A stretch of 41,235 bases of DNA from Syntrophus sp. (in: bacteria) (lineage in GTDB: Bacteria > Desulfobacterota > Syntrophorhabdia > Syntrophorhabdales > Syntrophorhabdaceae), in NCBI GenBank assembly GCA_013824835.1, contig PNOM01000018.1, positions 1-41,235 on the forward strand, given 5' to 3'. The notes beneath the pieces were generated by a model that was given only the letters and a program-made list of their open reading frames with translations, was not told the origin of the DNA and ran no database searches. This document shows, piece after piece, positions 15,103 to 22,043 of this stretch. Each line of letters begins with the position of its first letter. Positions within the stretch are counted from its first letter, which is position 1. Position numbers and translations under genes: made by a program.

Positions 15103-17462
15103 TCTTCAGTATCCGGACAGGGGAAGGTGATGGTAAATCGTGTGCCTTTATCCCTCTGAATATCCAGGGTGCCGTCTATCTGACTGGTAAGGAGATTGAT
15201 GAGCTCCATACCAAAAGTATCGCCCCGGATCTCCTCGGGAAGCCCTATACCGTTATCAGCGACAGAGAGGCATAATGAGGTATCCTGTAAAGAGAGCGAC
15301 AGAGTTACTGAGCCTTCACGGTTGTCAGGGAAGGCATACTTCATGGCATTAGTAATCAGTTCATTGAGAATAAGTCCGACAGGTATAGCCGTGTTGATAT
15401 CTAACACAACATCCTTTGCATTTGACTCTATGATAATGTTCCTGTCAGGGGCATAGATGTCTTTCAGCTTGGAAGAGATGTCATAGATGTAGTGCTCCAT
15501 ATCAATGCAGGAAAGGTCTGTTTTTTCGTAGAGTCTCTGATGGACAAGGGCCATGGAGTAAATCCGGTCACGGCTTTTCTGGAATGCTGCCACGGCCTGT
15601 TCCGCGGTCTCTATCTTATCGGCCTGGAGACTTAATAGGCCCAGGATTACACTGAGGTTATTCTTCACCCGGTGGTGGATTTCCCTGATAAGGATCTCCT
15701 TTTCCCGGAGGGAGGACTTGAGGGACTCTTCGGCCTGTTTGCGGGAGGTGATGTCTTCAGCAACGCCTTCGTAGTAAAGCACTTTTCCTGCCTCATTCTT
15801 CACAGCACGGGCAGTAAGTGAAACCCAGATTTTACTCCCATTTTTTCTGTAGAATTGTGTCTCAAACCCCGGAATAACGCCCTGTTCTTCCAGGACCTTT
15901 TTAAAACTTAACCTGTCTTCGGTGTTTACATACACTTGTTTCGATAAATCGGTAATTTCTTTTATTAACTCTTCGGGGGAATCGTACCCCATCATCCTCA
16001 CAAAGGAAGGATTGACACTTATAAATTGTCCCTCCGGTATTGTCTGGAAGATACCTTCGACAGCGTTTTCAAAGATACTGCGGTACTTTTCTTCACTTTT
16101 CTTCTGTTTCTCCTCCGCTTCCTTACGTTCGGTAATATCCCGTACATATCCACCAACACCTACTTTATCTTCGGAGAGTCGAACGGGAAACTTTCTCGTT
16201 TCATATATCCTGTTGCCCGTTAACTCCTCTGATATAAGAATAGTTTCAGATTTTAAGGCCTTTCTGTCAGTTTGACTGCACGATTCGGCCACACCTTCAG
16301 GCTGGAGTTCGAAATCTGTTTTTCCAATAACATCTTCCAATTTCTTACCAAAGAAATCCAATAAGGCATCATTGACTATTATGTGTCTTAGCTTTTCATC
16401 TTTGAGAAAAACAATGTCCGTTGTTGAGTTGATAAATGTGCGGTACCTTTCTTCTTTTTCGCTCAGGGTTTTCTCCATCTCCAGGAGTTTTTCAGTTTCG
16501 CTGAGCAGAAAGCTTTTTTTGATATAGAATACAGATAAGGAAAGAAAGATAAAAAACAGGAAGGAAAAAGCTGCTATAGCGGCAAGGTGTCCATAGTTTG
16601 CCCTAAGAATATCCTTGCCGGTCCTCTCAACAATAACCGTCCACCCGATATCTTTCATTGGGGCAAGCGTTGTATAGCTTTTGCCATCCCCTTTTTTGAG
16701 GTCTTCTGTTTCGATGAGGCCTCTGTGCTCCTGGATAGCCTTTTGAATAAGCGGGAAATAGGGGTAACTGCTCACTTCCCCTGTATAGGAGAATTTGCTG
16801 CTGTAAATGATTTGCCCTGCCTGGTCAACGAGGATAACTTTTGTATAATCGCTGAGCGGAACCTGCCGGATGATTGTAGTTAAAAAGTAAACACTCTGAG
16901 GGTTTGCAAGTATACCAATCGGCTGACCGTTTTTGTCAAAAACTGGTACGCAGGTTGCAATAGCAAGCTCCTGCGTACCAATGAGCCTTTTGTAGATGCT
17001 TGAAACATATGGTTTCCACTCTTTACTCACACCCTTAAACCAGTCACGGTAAGAAAAGTTTTTATTAAGTGGTGCACTGTCAAAAGGGTGGCCAAGCCAG
17101 AGGACCCCTTTTGTATCCGCAACAAATACTATATCTATTTTCTTGTTACTTTCTTTTAGCTGAATGAGCCTGATAAGAACCTTTGCAACATCTTTTTCTT
17201 TTACGCCCTCAATGAAGGAAGGACGGTTTGCATAGGCCTGGAGTATTGCGATGGTAGTCCTCTGATGCTCAGAGAGGAGGCCTGAAAGTAAATTTGCCGT
17301 GGTTTTGTCTGAGCTTAGCAGGTTCTTTAAGTCGCCATCATAGTGCTGCTGCCAGATGTAATAGCCTGCTCCAAAAACGATGAAAAACAATACAGATATC
17401 GTAACAATGAGTGAATGGGGTTTTGCAAGCCAGGAAAACACTATGGAGCCGCGTTTAACCAT
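15099..17462 (-). CDS. membrane sensor histidine kinase: dCache-PAS-PAS-HisKA_2-HATPase
   Basis: This is a 787-residue inner-membrane kinase. Transmembrane segments at about 17-37 and 297-317 enclose a periplasmic double-Cache-type ligand domain (FVADTKGVLWLGHPF, SYRDWFKGV, VPVFDKNGQPIGIL, APMKDIGWTVIVER). Two PAS domains follow (about 345-455 and 465-580). The HisKA_2 dimerisation domain contains EIHHRVKNNLSVILGLLSLQ with the likely phospho-His at 597. The ATPase domain has N-box LILNELITNAMKYAFP and G1 box VADNGIGLP. Here the loop between the two strands joining these boxes is short (VTLSLSLQDTSLCLSV), unlike the two repeat-invaded kinases later in the window. Its partner regulator is truncated. 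Confidence 0.92.
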   Translation of the reverse strand: MVKRGSIVFSWLAKPHSLIVTISVLFFIVFGAGYYIWQQHYDGDLKNLLSSDKTTANLLSGLLSEHQRTTIAILQAYANRPSFIEGVKEKDVAKVLIRLIQLKESNKKIDIVFVADTKGVLWLGHPFDSAPLNKNFSYRDWFKGVSKEWKPYVSSIYKRLIGTQELAIATCVPVFDKNGQPIGILANPQSVYFLTTIIRQVPLSDYTKVILVDQAGQIIYSSKFSYTGEVSSYPYFPLIQKAIQEHRGLIETEDLKKGDGKSYTTLAPMKDIGWTVIVERTGKDILRANYGHLAAIAAFSFLFFIFLSLSVFYIKKSFLLSETEKLLEMEKTLSEKEERYRTFINSTTDIVFLKDEKLRHIIVNDALLDFFGKKLEDVIGKTDFELQPEGVAESCSQTDRKALKSETILISEELTGNRIYETRKFPVRLSEDKVGVGGYVRDITERKEAEEKQKKSEEKYRSIFENAVEGIFQTIPEGQFISVNPSFVRMMGYDSPEELIKEITDLSKQVYVNTEDRLSFKKVLEEQGVIPGFETQFYRKNGSKIWVSLTARAVKNEAGKVLYYEGVAEDITSRKQAEESLKSSLREKEILIREIHHRVKNNLSVILGLLSLQADKIETAEQAVAAFQKSRDRIYSMALVHQRLYEKTDLSCIDMEHYIYDISSKLKDIYAPDRNIIIESNAKDVVLDINTAIPVGLILNELITNAMKYAFPDNREGSVTLSLSLQDTSLCLSVADNGIGLPEEIRGDTFGMELINLLTSQIDGTLDIQRDKGTRFTITFPCPDTEE

Positions 17463-17628
17463 ATTTACTTCGCTCGCAGTGAATTTGAATATGTTTCTTG
17501 TCTATGGATTCGCCGTATTCTTTTAATAATTTTTCAAGACCGGTAATTGTACCCAGAGGGGTTTTCGCTATCTGGTAAAGCTTAAGGAGTTCTTCTGCAT
17601 GTTCGTTTGTGGAGTTCCTGTTATCCAT
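17455..17628 (-). CDS. small protein coupled to the sensor kinase, unknown
   Basis: ATG 17628 has GGAG six bases upstream and gives a 57-residue soluble protein (MDNRNSTNEHAEELLKLYQI ... ERSKYG). Farther in-frame ATGs upstream lack a ribosome-binding site. It overlaps the kinase start by 8 bp, and the kinase has no good ribosome-binding site of its own, so translation is probably coupled. It is predicted mostly helical with a Glu/Lys-rich middle and no known domain. Confidence 0.55.
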   Translation of the reverse strand: MDNRNSTNEHAEELLKLYQIAKTPLGTITGLEKLLKEYGESIDKKHIQIHCERSKYG

Positions 17629-17673
17629 GAGAGACTCCTTTGTGGGATACATATATGTTTTAGATAGTGGCAA

Positions 17674-17957
17674 GAAACAGATTTTTATTCACTCTTCGTG
17701 AGGCGAGAAAATAAATCCTTTTCCAGTATCTGTAAGAATTATTAATCATTTTTTTTCTTTTTGCAAGTCAAATACATATTGCTGACGAATAATATTTTCT
17801 GTGCATCCATATTTGAGATTGCCGGCTGAAATCTTGTATCCTTGGCTAACACTGGTTGTTATTTGTTTCGGTAAGTACCGACCAACCTGCCTTTTTATAT
17901 GCACCTGATCCTTAAACCTATTATTTTTCGTGTATGTTGTTTGATATTAATACTGAA
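17674..17957. other. 284-bp AT-rich gene-free stretch
   Basis: The stretch separates the small minus-strand ORF from the minus-strand tRNA-Ser. It contains a T-rich run (17747-17761), and a short inverted repeat TCGGTAAGTACCGA near 17870-17884. No coding frame, RNA gene or clear promoter could be fixed. The kinase operon promoter is probably here. Confidence 0.4.
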
Positions 17958-18049
17958 TGGCGGAGAGGCAGGGATTTGAACCCTGGGTACGGGTTTATCC
18001 GTACACTCGCTTAGCAGGCGAGCACCTTCGGCCTCTCGGTCACCTCTCC
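17958..18049 (-). tRNA. tRNA-Ser (anticodon GCT)
   Basis: On the minus strand the RNA starts GGAGAGGTGACCGAG and ends in GGTTCAAATCCC, CCTCTCC, discriminator G and encoded CCA. The 7-bp acceptor pairs perfectly. The anticodon stem/loop is CTCGC-CTGCTAA-GCGAG, giving GCT (reads AGC/AGT). A long variable arm (TACGGATAAACCCGTA) is the serine hallmark. Length 92. Confidence 0.96.
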
Positions 18050-18211
18050 GATTGGGACAGTATACTGGTTTGCATAAGAAAAGTAAATATCATATTTATC
18101 AAGGGTTCGAAAGGCGGCAGCAGAAATCGACGGAGATGAATATAGAAATCTGTTGAGCAGGGATAGTTTTATGGTACCCTTTTAAAAGTAAGATATGAAG
18201 GGAGTGGAAAA

Positions 18212-18871
18212 ATGAACAAGCTGTTAAATGCCCAGCAGAACCATTGGGAAAAGACCTTTACTAAAAAACCTGATATGTTTGGTATTGAGCCGAGCTATCC
18301 TGCGCGGAAGGCATCAGAATTATTCAAAAGTGAAGGGATGAGCGCCTTACTGGAACTTGGCGGGGGCCAGGGGAGGGACACCCTTTTTTTTGCCCAGGAG
18401 GGTTTCCGTGTCACTGTTCTCGATTATAGTGATAAAGGCATTGAAGACATCAGAAAACGTTCGCAGGCCCTCGGTATATCACAATCCATTACAGCAATCT
18501 GTCATGATGCAAGAAATCGCCTTCCCTTTGAAGATGAATCTTTCGATGGCTGTTTTTCCCATATGCTCTACTGCATGGCCTTTACTACCAATGAGCTTGA
18601 ATCCCTTTCTCAGGAAATCCGCCGTATATTGAAGCCCGGGGGATGGAACATATTTACTGCGAGAAACACAGGTGATCCTGGTTGCAGGACAGGGGTACAC
18701 CACGAAGAGGATATGTGGGAAATAGGAGGCTTCATTGTACATTTCTTCAGCCAGGAGAAGGTGATGGGTCTGGCAAAAGGGTATGAGATGGTCAACATAG
18801 AAGAATTCGAGGAAGGAGACCTCCCCAGAAAGCTCTTTCTCGTGAGCCTCAGGAAAGGCTTGCAGGATTAG
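18212..18871 (+). CDS. class I SAM-dependent methyltransferase
   Basis: This is a 219-residue cytosolic Rossmann-fold protein. SAM-binding motif I is LLELGGGQGRDTLFFAQEG (about 47-65), the acidic residue after strand 2 is in VTVLDYSDKG, and motif III-like RILKPGGWNIFTARN lies near 140. The N-terminus (NAQQNHWEKTFTKKPDMFGI) resembles methyltransferases of the type 11/TehB-like group acting on small molecules. The substrate cannot be read from sequence. AAGGGAG precedes ATG 18212. It is monocistronic between two tRNA-Ser genes. Confidence 0.85.
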   Translation: MNKLLNAQQNHWEKTFTKKPDMFGIEPSYPARKASELFKSEGMSALLELGGGQGRDTLFFAQEGFRVTVLDYSDKGIEDIRKRSQALGISQSITAICHDARNRLPFEDESFDGCFSHMLYCMAFTTNELESLSQEIRRILKPGGWNIFTARNTGDPGCRTGVHHEEDMWEIGGFIVHFFSQEKVMGLAKGYEMVNIEEFEEGDLPRKLFLVSLRKGLQD

Positions 18872-18919
18872 CATTTGTCGGTGAATCCGTAACTGCATGA
18901 GATTGTGTAGTTGAATTGC

Positions 18920-18949
18920 TTGTGTCTCGTTCTCTATCTATGGTATATA
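18920..18949 (+). promoter_or_regulatory. candidate promoter for tRNA-Ser(GGA) and SRP RNA
   Basis: TTGTGT (18920-18925), an 18-base spacer and TATATA (18944-18949) end 12 bp before the tRNA 5' end, the right distance for a stable-RNA start. The -35 match is weak. Confidence 0.35.
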
Positions 18950-18961
18950 AGTAGCGTTATT

Positions 18962-19051
18962 GGAGAGATGTCCGAGCGGCTGAAGGAGCACGACTGGAAA
19001 TCGTGTGAACGTTAACGCGTTCCGAGGGTTCAAATCCCTCTCTCTCCGCCA
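18962..19051 (+). tRNA. tRNA-Ser (anticodon GGA)
   Basis: The RNA starts GGAGAGATGTCCGAGCGG and ends GGTTCAAATCCC, TCTCTCC, G, CCA (encoded). The anticodon arm is CACGA-CTGGAAA-TCGTG, giving GGA (reads TCC/TCT). The long variable arm (GAACGTTAACGCGTTC) is typical of tRNA-Ser. Length 90. It lies 15 bp upstream of the SRP RNA. Confidence 0.96.
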
Positions 19052-19066
19052 TAATACGTACAAGAT

Positions 19067-19160
19067 GCCAGGCCCTGCGCAACGTTGAGGTTATGAACCC
19101 CGTCAGGTTCGGAAGAAAGCAGCGGTAGTGACTATCGCGTGTGCCGCAGGTAGCCTGGTT
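19067..19160 (+). ncRNA. ffs: signal recognition particle 4.5S-type RNA
   Basis: The conserved Ffh-binding tip is visible: CGTCAGGTTCGGAAGAAAGC followed by AGCGG, with the GGAA tetraloop-type apex and the AGCAG internal loop. The outer helix pairs GCCAGG (19067-19072) with CCTGG near 19154-19158. GCGTGTGCCGCAGG matches the 3' strand of other 4.5S RNAs. It is the short bacterial type without an Alu domain. The order tRNA-Ser, ffs, dnaX, ybaB, recR is known from several bacteria. Ends are approximate. Confidence 0.93.
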
Positions 19161-19175
19161 TAAAAAAAGTTCAGT

Positions 19176-19290
19176 GTTCAACGTTCAATGTTAAAAGCAG
19201 ATGAAAGAAGTAGATGAGAGAAGTAGATGAGAGAAGTAGATGAGAGAAGCATGGTTGCTAACTTTGAACTTAGAACATTGAACGTTGAAC
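19176..19290. repeat. family B inverted repeat around a 13-bp tandem repeat
   Basis: GTTCAACGTTCAATGTT (19176-19192) and its exact complement (19274-19290) form a perfect 17-bp inverted repeat. Between them, about 19202-19250 holds roughly three tandem copies of the 13-mer AGAAGTAGATGAG. The same GTTCAAC/TTCAATG heptads recur at 26001, 28094, 36240, 36640 and 39975. It separates ffs from dnaX by 143 bp. Confidence 0.8.
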
Positions 19291-19303
19291 AAGGTGTTGA
19301 AGG

Positions 19304-20896
19304 GTGAACTACACAGTCATTGCGAGAAGATGGAGACCCAAGAAATTCGATGATGTGATCGGTCAGCCCCATATTGTCACAACCCTCAAAAATTCCATCA
19401 AATTCGGCAGGATAGCCCACGCATATCTGTTTACCGGTCCCCGGGGGGTAGGTAAAACCTCTCTGGCGCGCATCCTTGCAAAGGCAGTAAATTGCACGGG
19501 CAGGACAACGGAAGAGCCCTGTGATATGTGTGAGAACTGTATTTCCATAGACAGCGGGAATTTTGTTGATATCATTGAGATCGATGCTGCATCAGCAAGA
19601 GGCATTGACGATATTAAAGAGCTCCGCGAGACCGTTCGTTACATGCCCATGAAGGGGACCTATAAGGTATATATCCTTGATGAGGCCCATATGCTCACCA
19701 CTGAGGCAAGAAACGCCTTTTTGAAAACCCTCGAGGAGCCCCCTGGCCACAATATCTTTATCCTTGCCACTACCGAACTGCAGAAGATCCCCTATACCAT
19801 CATGTCCCGGTGCCAGCGCTTTGATTTCAGGAGAATACCCGAGAAGGATATTATTGATCAATTAAAAAGGATATGCAAAGACGAAAATATCAGCTATGAC
19901 GAAGGCGTATTACAGTATATCGCCTCAGAAGCAGATGGGGGGCTCCGTGATGCAGAATCGCTCCTGGACCAGATTATTGCCTTCAGCGGGACCCACATTG
20001 CGGAAAAAGATGTAATCAACATTATAGGAATCATTGAAAAGGATGTCCTGTACGGAATTGTCGGATCAATTGTAGAAGGTAACCTGAAAACGGGTCTTGA
20101 GATGGTTGAAAGGGCCCTGGACGATGGGAATGATGTCTATCAGCTTTACAAGGGTCTTATTGCTGTTTTCAGAAACATGCTGTTAATAAAGGTCTGCGAT
20201 GGCATGCCCTCCTTTCTCTATTTAGGTGAGGAAGAAGAAAAAAGACTCACTGCATTGTCAGAAAGTCTGGAATACTACGAGATTCAAAACCTGCTCCATT
20301 ATATGCTCAAGGCTGAAGACCTGCTGAAGGGTATTTTTCCCAAGATTTCTCTCGAAGTGCTTTATATAAACCTTTTTAACCTGTCAAAGCTCCGTGATGT
20401 GGAAAAGGTCATCGACGATCTGGCCAGGCATGACCATAAAGATGCAGCGCCAGATGCAATACCAGGGCACGAGCAGAAAATACCCTTCCACTATGAACAG
20501 AAAGGGGCTGAGCCATTTGTGCTGAAAGAGTCTGTCACACATGCGGCAATTGAAGATAATGAGCATAAAGAGACCGGGATGCCCGACATGCCTCCGCAGG
20601 GCGTGAAGCAACAAAATGCACCAGGTTTTATTGAATATCTGAAAGTAAAGAAACCTTTTGTGGGGAATATGTTATCACACCTCAAGGTGACGATAGATGA
20701 AGATAATTTCATCGTATTTACCGACAAAAACAGTGCGTTAATCACAGAAGACAATAGTCATAAAGAAGAGATAAAAGGTCTGTTAAAGGAGTTTTTCGGC
20801 AGGGAGATGGGGCTTCTCTTTAAGGACGGCAAAGAAACAAAAAGGGATATCCTTGAGGATTTCATGAAAGAAGCTGAAACACTATTTAACCTATGA
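19304..20896 (+). CDS. dnaX: DNA polymerase III subunit gamma/tau
   Basis: This is the 530-residue clamp-loader ATPase. Walker A GPRGVGKTS begins at residue 45, the zinc-binding cysteines appear in CTGRTTEEPCDMCENC, and Walker B/DEAH in VYILDEAHMLT. The SRC motif is IMSRCQRFDF and sensor 2 lies in DGGLRDAESLLDQ near 215. The collar domain reaches about residue 370, and the C-terminal part is variable and shorter than E. coli tau. GTG 19304 gives the standard N-terminus MNYTVIARRWRPKKFDD. No correctly framed slippery site was found, so a separate gamma form is not evident. It is followed by ybaB and recR. Confidence 0.95.
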   Translation: MNYTVIARRWRPKKFDDVIGQPHIVTTLKNSIKFGRIAHAYLFTGPRGVGKTSLARILAKAVNCTGRTTEEPCDMCENCISIDSGNFVDIIEIDAASARGIDDIKELRETVRYMPMKGTYKVYILDEAHMLTTEARNAFLKTLEEPPGHNIFILATTELQKIPYTIMSRCQRFDFRRIPEKDIIDQLKRICKDENISYDEGVLQYIASEADGGLRDAESLLDQIIAFSGTHIAEKDVINIIGIIEKDVLYGIVGSIVEGNLKTGLEMVERALDDGNDVYQLYKGLIAVFRNMLLIKVCDGMPSFLYLGEEEEKRLTALSESLEYYEIQNLLHYMLKAEDLLKGIFPKISLEVLYINLFNLSKLRDVEKVIDDLARHDHKDAAPDAIPGHEQKIPFHYEQKGAEPFVLKESVTHAAIEDNEHKETGMPDMPPQGVKQQNAPGFIEYLKVKKPFVGNMLSHLKVTIDEDNFIVFTDKNSALITEDNSHKEEIKGLLKEFFGREMGLLFKDGKETKRDILEDFMKEAETLFNL

Positions 20897-20906
20897 TGGA
20901 GGTAAT

Positions 20907-21221
20907 ATGTCAAAACAATTAGGCCAGCTTTTGAATCAGGCAAAGAAGATGCAGGAGAAATTTCAGAAGATGCAGGATGAAGTGGCGGACAGAACTATTG
21001 AGGCACAGGCAGGGGGAGGCATGGTGTCTTGTGTGGTGAATGGAAAACAGGACCTGCTTTCCATAAAGATAGCAGATGAGATATGGGAAGAGAGGGATAA
21101 GGAATTACTTGAAGATATGATTGTTGCAGCCGTAAATGAGGGTTTGAGTAAGTCAAAAGAGATGCTTCAGGACGAGATGTCAAAGATCACAGGTGGTATG
21201 CAGTTACCTTTCGGTATGTAG
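20907..21221 (+). CDS. ybaB: YbaB/EbfC nucleoid-associated protein
   Basis: This 104-residue DNA-binding protein forms a dimer with a tweezer-like shape. Family features are the N-terminal helix LGQLLNQAKKMQEKFQKMQD, the strand pattern GGGMVSCVVNGKQDLLSIKI, and the C-terminal helix AAVNEGLSKSKEMLQDEMSK. A GGAGG site precedes ATG 20907. It lies 10 bp after dnaX, and its stop TAG directly abuts the ATG of recR. Confidence 0.93.
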   Translation: MSKQLGQLLNQAKKMQEKFQKMQDEVADRTIEAQAGGGMVSCVVNGKQDLLSIKIADEIWEERDKELLEDMIVAAVNEGLSKSKEMLQDEMSKITGGMQLPFGM

Positions 21222-21818
21222 ATGTACTATCCTGAACCCATTGAGCGGCTTATCGAGAATATGACCAGGCTTCCCGGCATCGGCAGGAAGACTGCGACGC
21301 GACTGGCCTTTTTTCTGCTCAATGCAAAAGAAAGCTACGTTTCTGAACTGTCCCACAGCCTTTTAGACATAAAGGATAAAATAAAGCTCTGCAGCGTCTG
21401 TTTTAATATTACCGATGTAGACCCTTGCAGGATATGCACTGATGAGAAGAGGGACCAATCTACTGTGTGTGTTGTTGAGGAGTCTTCCCATATGATGGTG
21501 CTGGAGTCTGCGAGCCCGGGGGTGTACAGATATCATATCCTCCATGGCGTTATTAATCCTATTGAAGGCATCGGGCCTGACGAAGTGAGGATAAAGGAAC
21601 TGAAAGAGCGTATTGAGAGGGAAGGAATACGGGAGGTGATAATTGCCACGAACCCGAATATTGAAGGGAATACAACTGCCCACTATATCGGTGAGCTCTT
21701 GAAGCATCTCGATGTAAAGATATCGAGGATCGCGTCCGGCGTGCCTGTCGGAGGTGATATTGTCTACATCGATCCTCTCACCATCAAAAGCTCAATAGAA
21801 AATAGAAAAGATATTTAA
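21222..21818 (+). CDS. recR: recombination mediator RecR
   Basis: The 198-residue protein works with RecF/RecO to load RecA at gaps. An N-terminal helix-hairpin-helix (ENMTRLPGIGRKTATRLAFF), a four-cysteine zinc finger (CSVCFNITDVDPCRIC, about 57-72), a Toprim domain (VCVVEESSHMMVLES ... EVIIATNPNIEGNTTA) and the C-terminal SRIASGVPVGGDIVYID are all in place. Length is typical. ATG 21222 follows the ybaB stop with no gap, so expression is coupled. Confidence 0.96.
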   Translation: MYYPEPIERLIENMTRLPGIGRKTATRLAFFLLNAKESYVSELSHSLLDIKDKIKLCSVCFNITDVDPCRICTDEKRDQSTVCVVEESSHMMVLESASPGVYRYHILHGVINPIEGIGPDEVRIKELKERIEREGIREVIIATNPNIEGNTTAHYIGELLKHLDVKISRIASGVPVGGDIVYIDPLTIKSSIENRKDI

Positions 21819-21858
21819 TGTCCCACCCTTGATGGTCTCGCAAAAAAGCATTTTAGAT

Positions 21859-21945
21859 GTCATTGCGAGGAACGTAGTGACGTGGCAATCTAATTATATT
21901 AAATGGTTACATGAAGCGAGATTGCTTCGCTTCGCTCGCAATGAC
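21859..21945. repeat. family A palindromic repeat (solo copy)
   Basis: The left arm, TGTCATTGCGAGGAACGTAG followed by a segment ending GGCAATCT, spans 21859-21891. The right arm, beginning AGATTGCTTCGC and ending CTCGCAATGAC, spans 21919-21945. The arms pair over roughly 25 bases around a 27-base loop. It lies between recR and the glgP promoter, with no coding content. Confidence 0.85.
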
Positions 21946-21979
21946 TGTAAAACAGACTTTTTATGAGTTTAACATTATT

Positions 21980-22008
21980 TTGCAAGTAAATCACGGCCAT
22001 GATATTAT
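21980..22008 (+). promoter_or_regulatory. promoter of glgP
   Basis: TTGCAA (21980-21985), a 17-base spacer and TATTAT (22003-22008) form a good sigma-70-like promoter. The start would fall near 22015, leaving a leader of about 30 bases with AAAGGGGG before ATG 22044. Confidence 0.6.
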
Positions 22009-22043
22009 TATAGAGAATCAAATCCCATAAAGGGGGACACTCC

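Noticed and set aside
17868..17886. TCGGTAAGTACCGA as a terminator of the minus-strand tRNA-Ser
   Set aside because: The palindrome leaves almost no loop and no T-run follows on the minus strand.
20238..20244. AAAAAAG heptamer in dnaX as a programmed frameshift site
   Set aside because: The codon phase is GAA AAA AGA, not A AAA AAG, so tandem slippage to -1 is not expected, and the site lies inside the collar domain.
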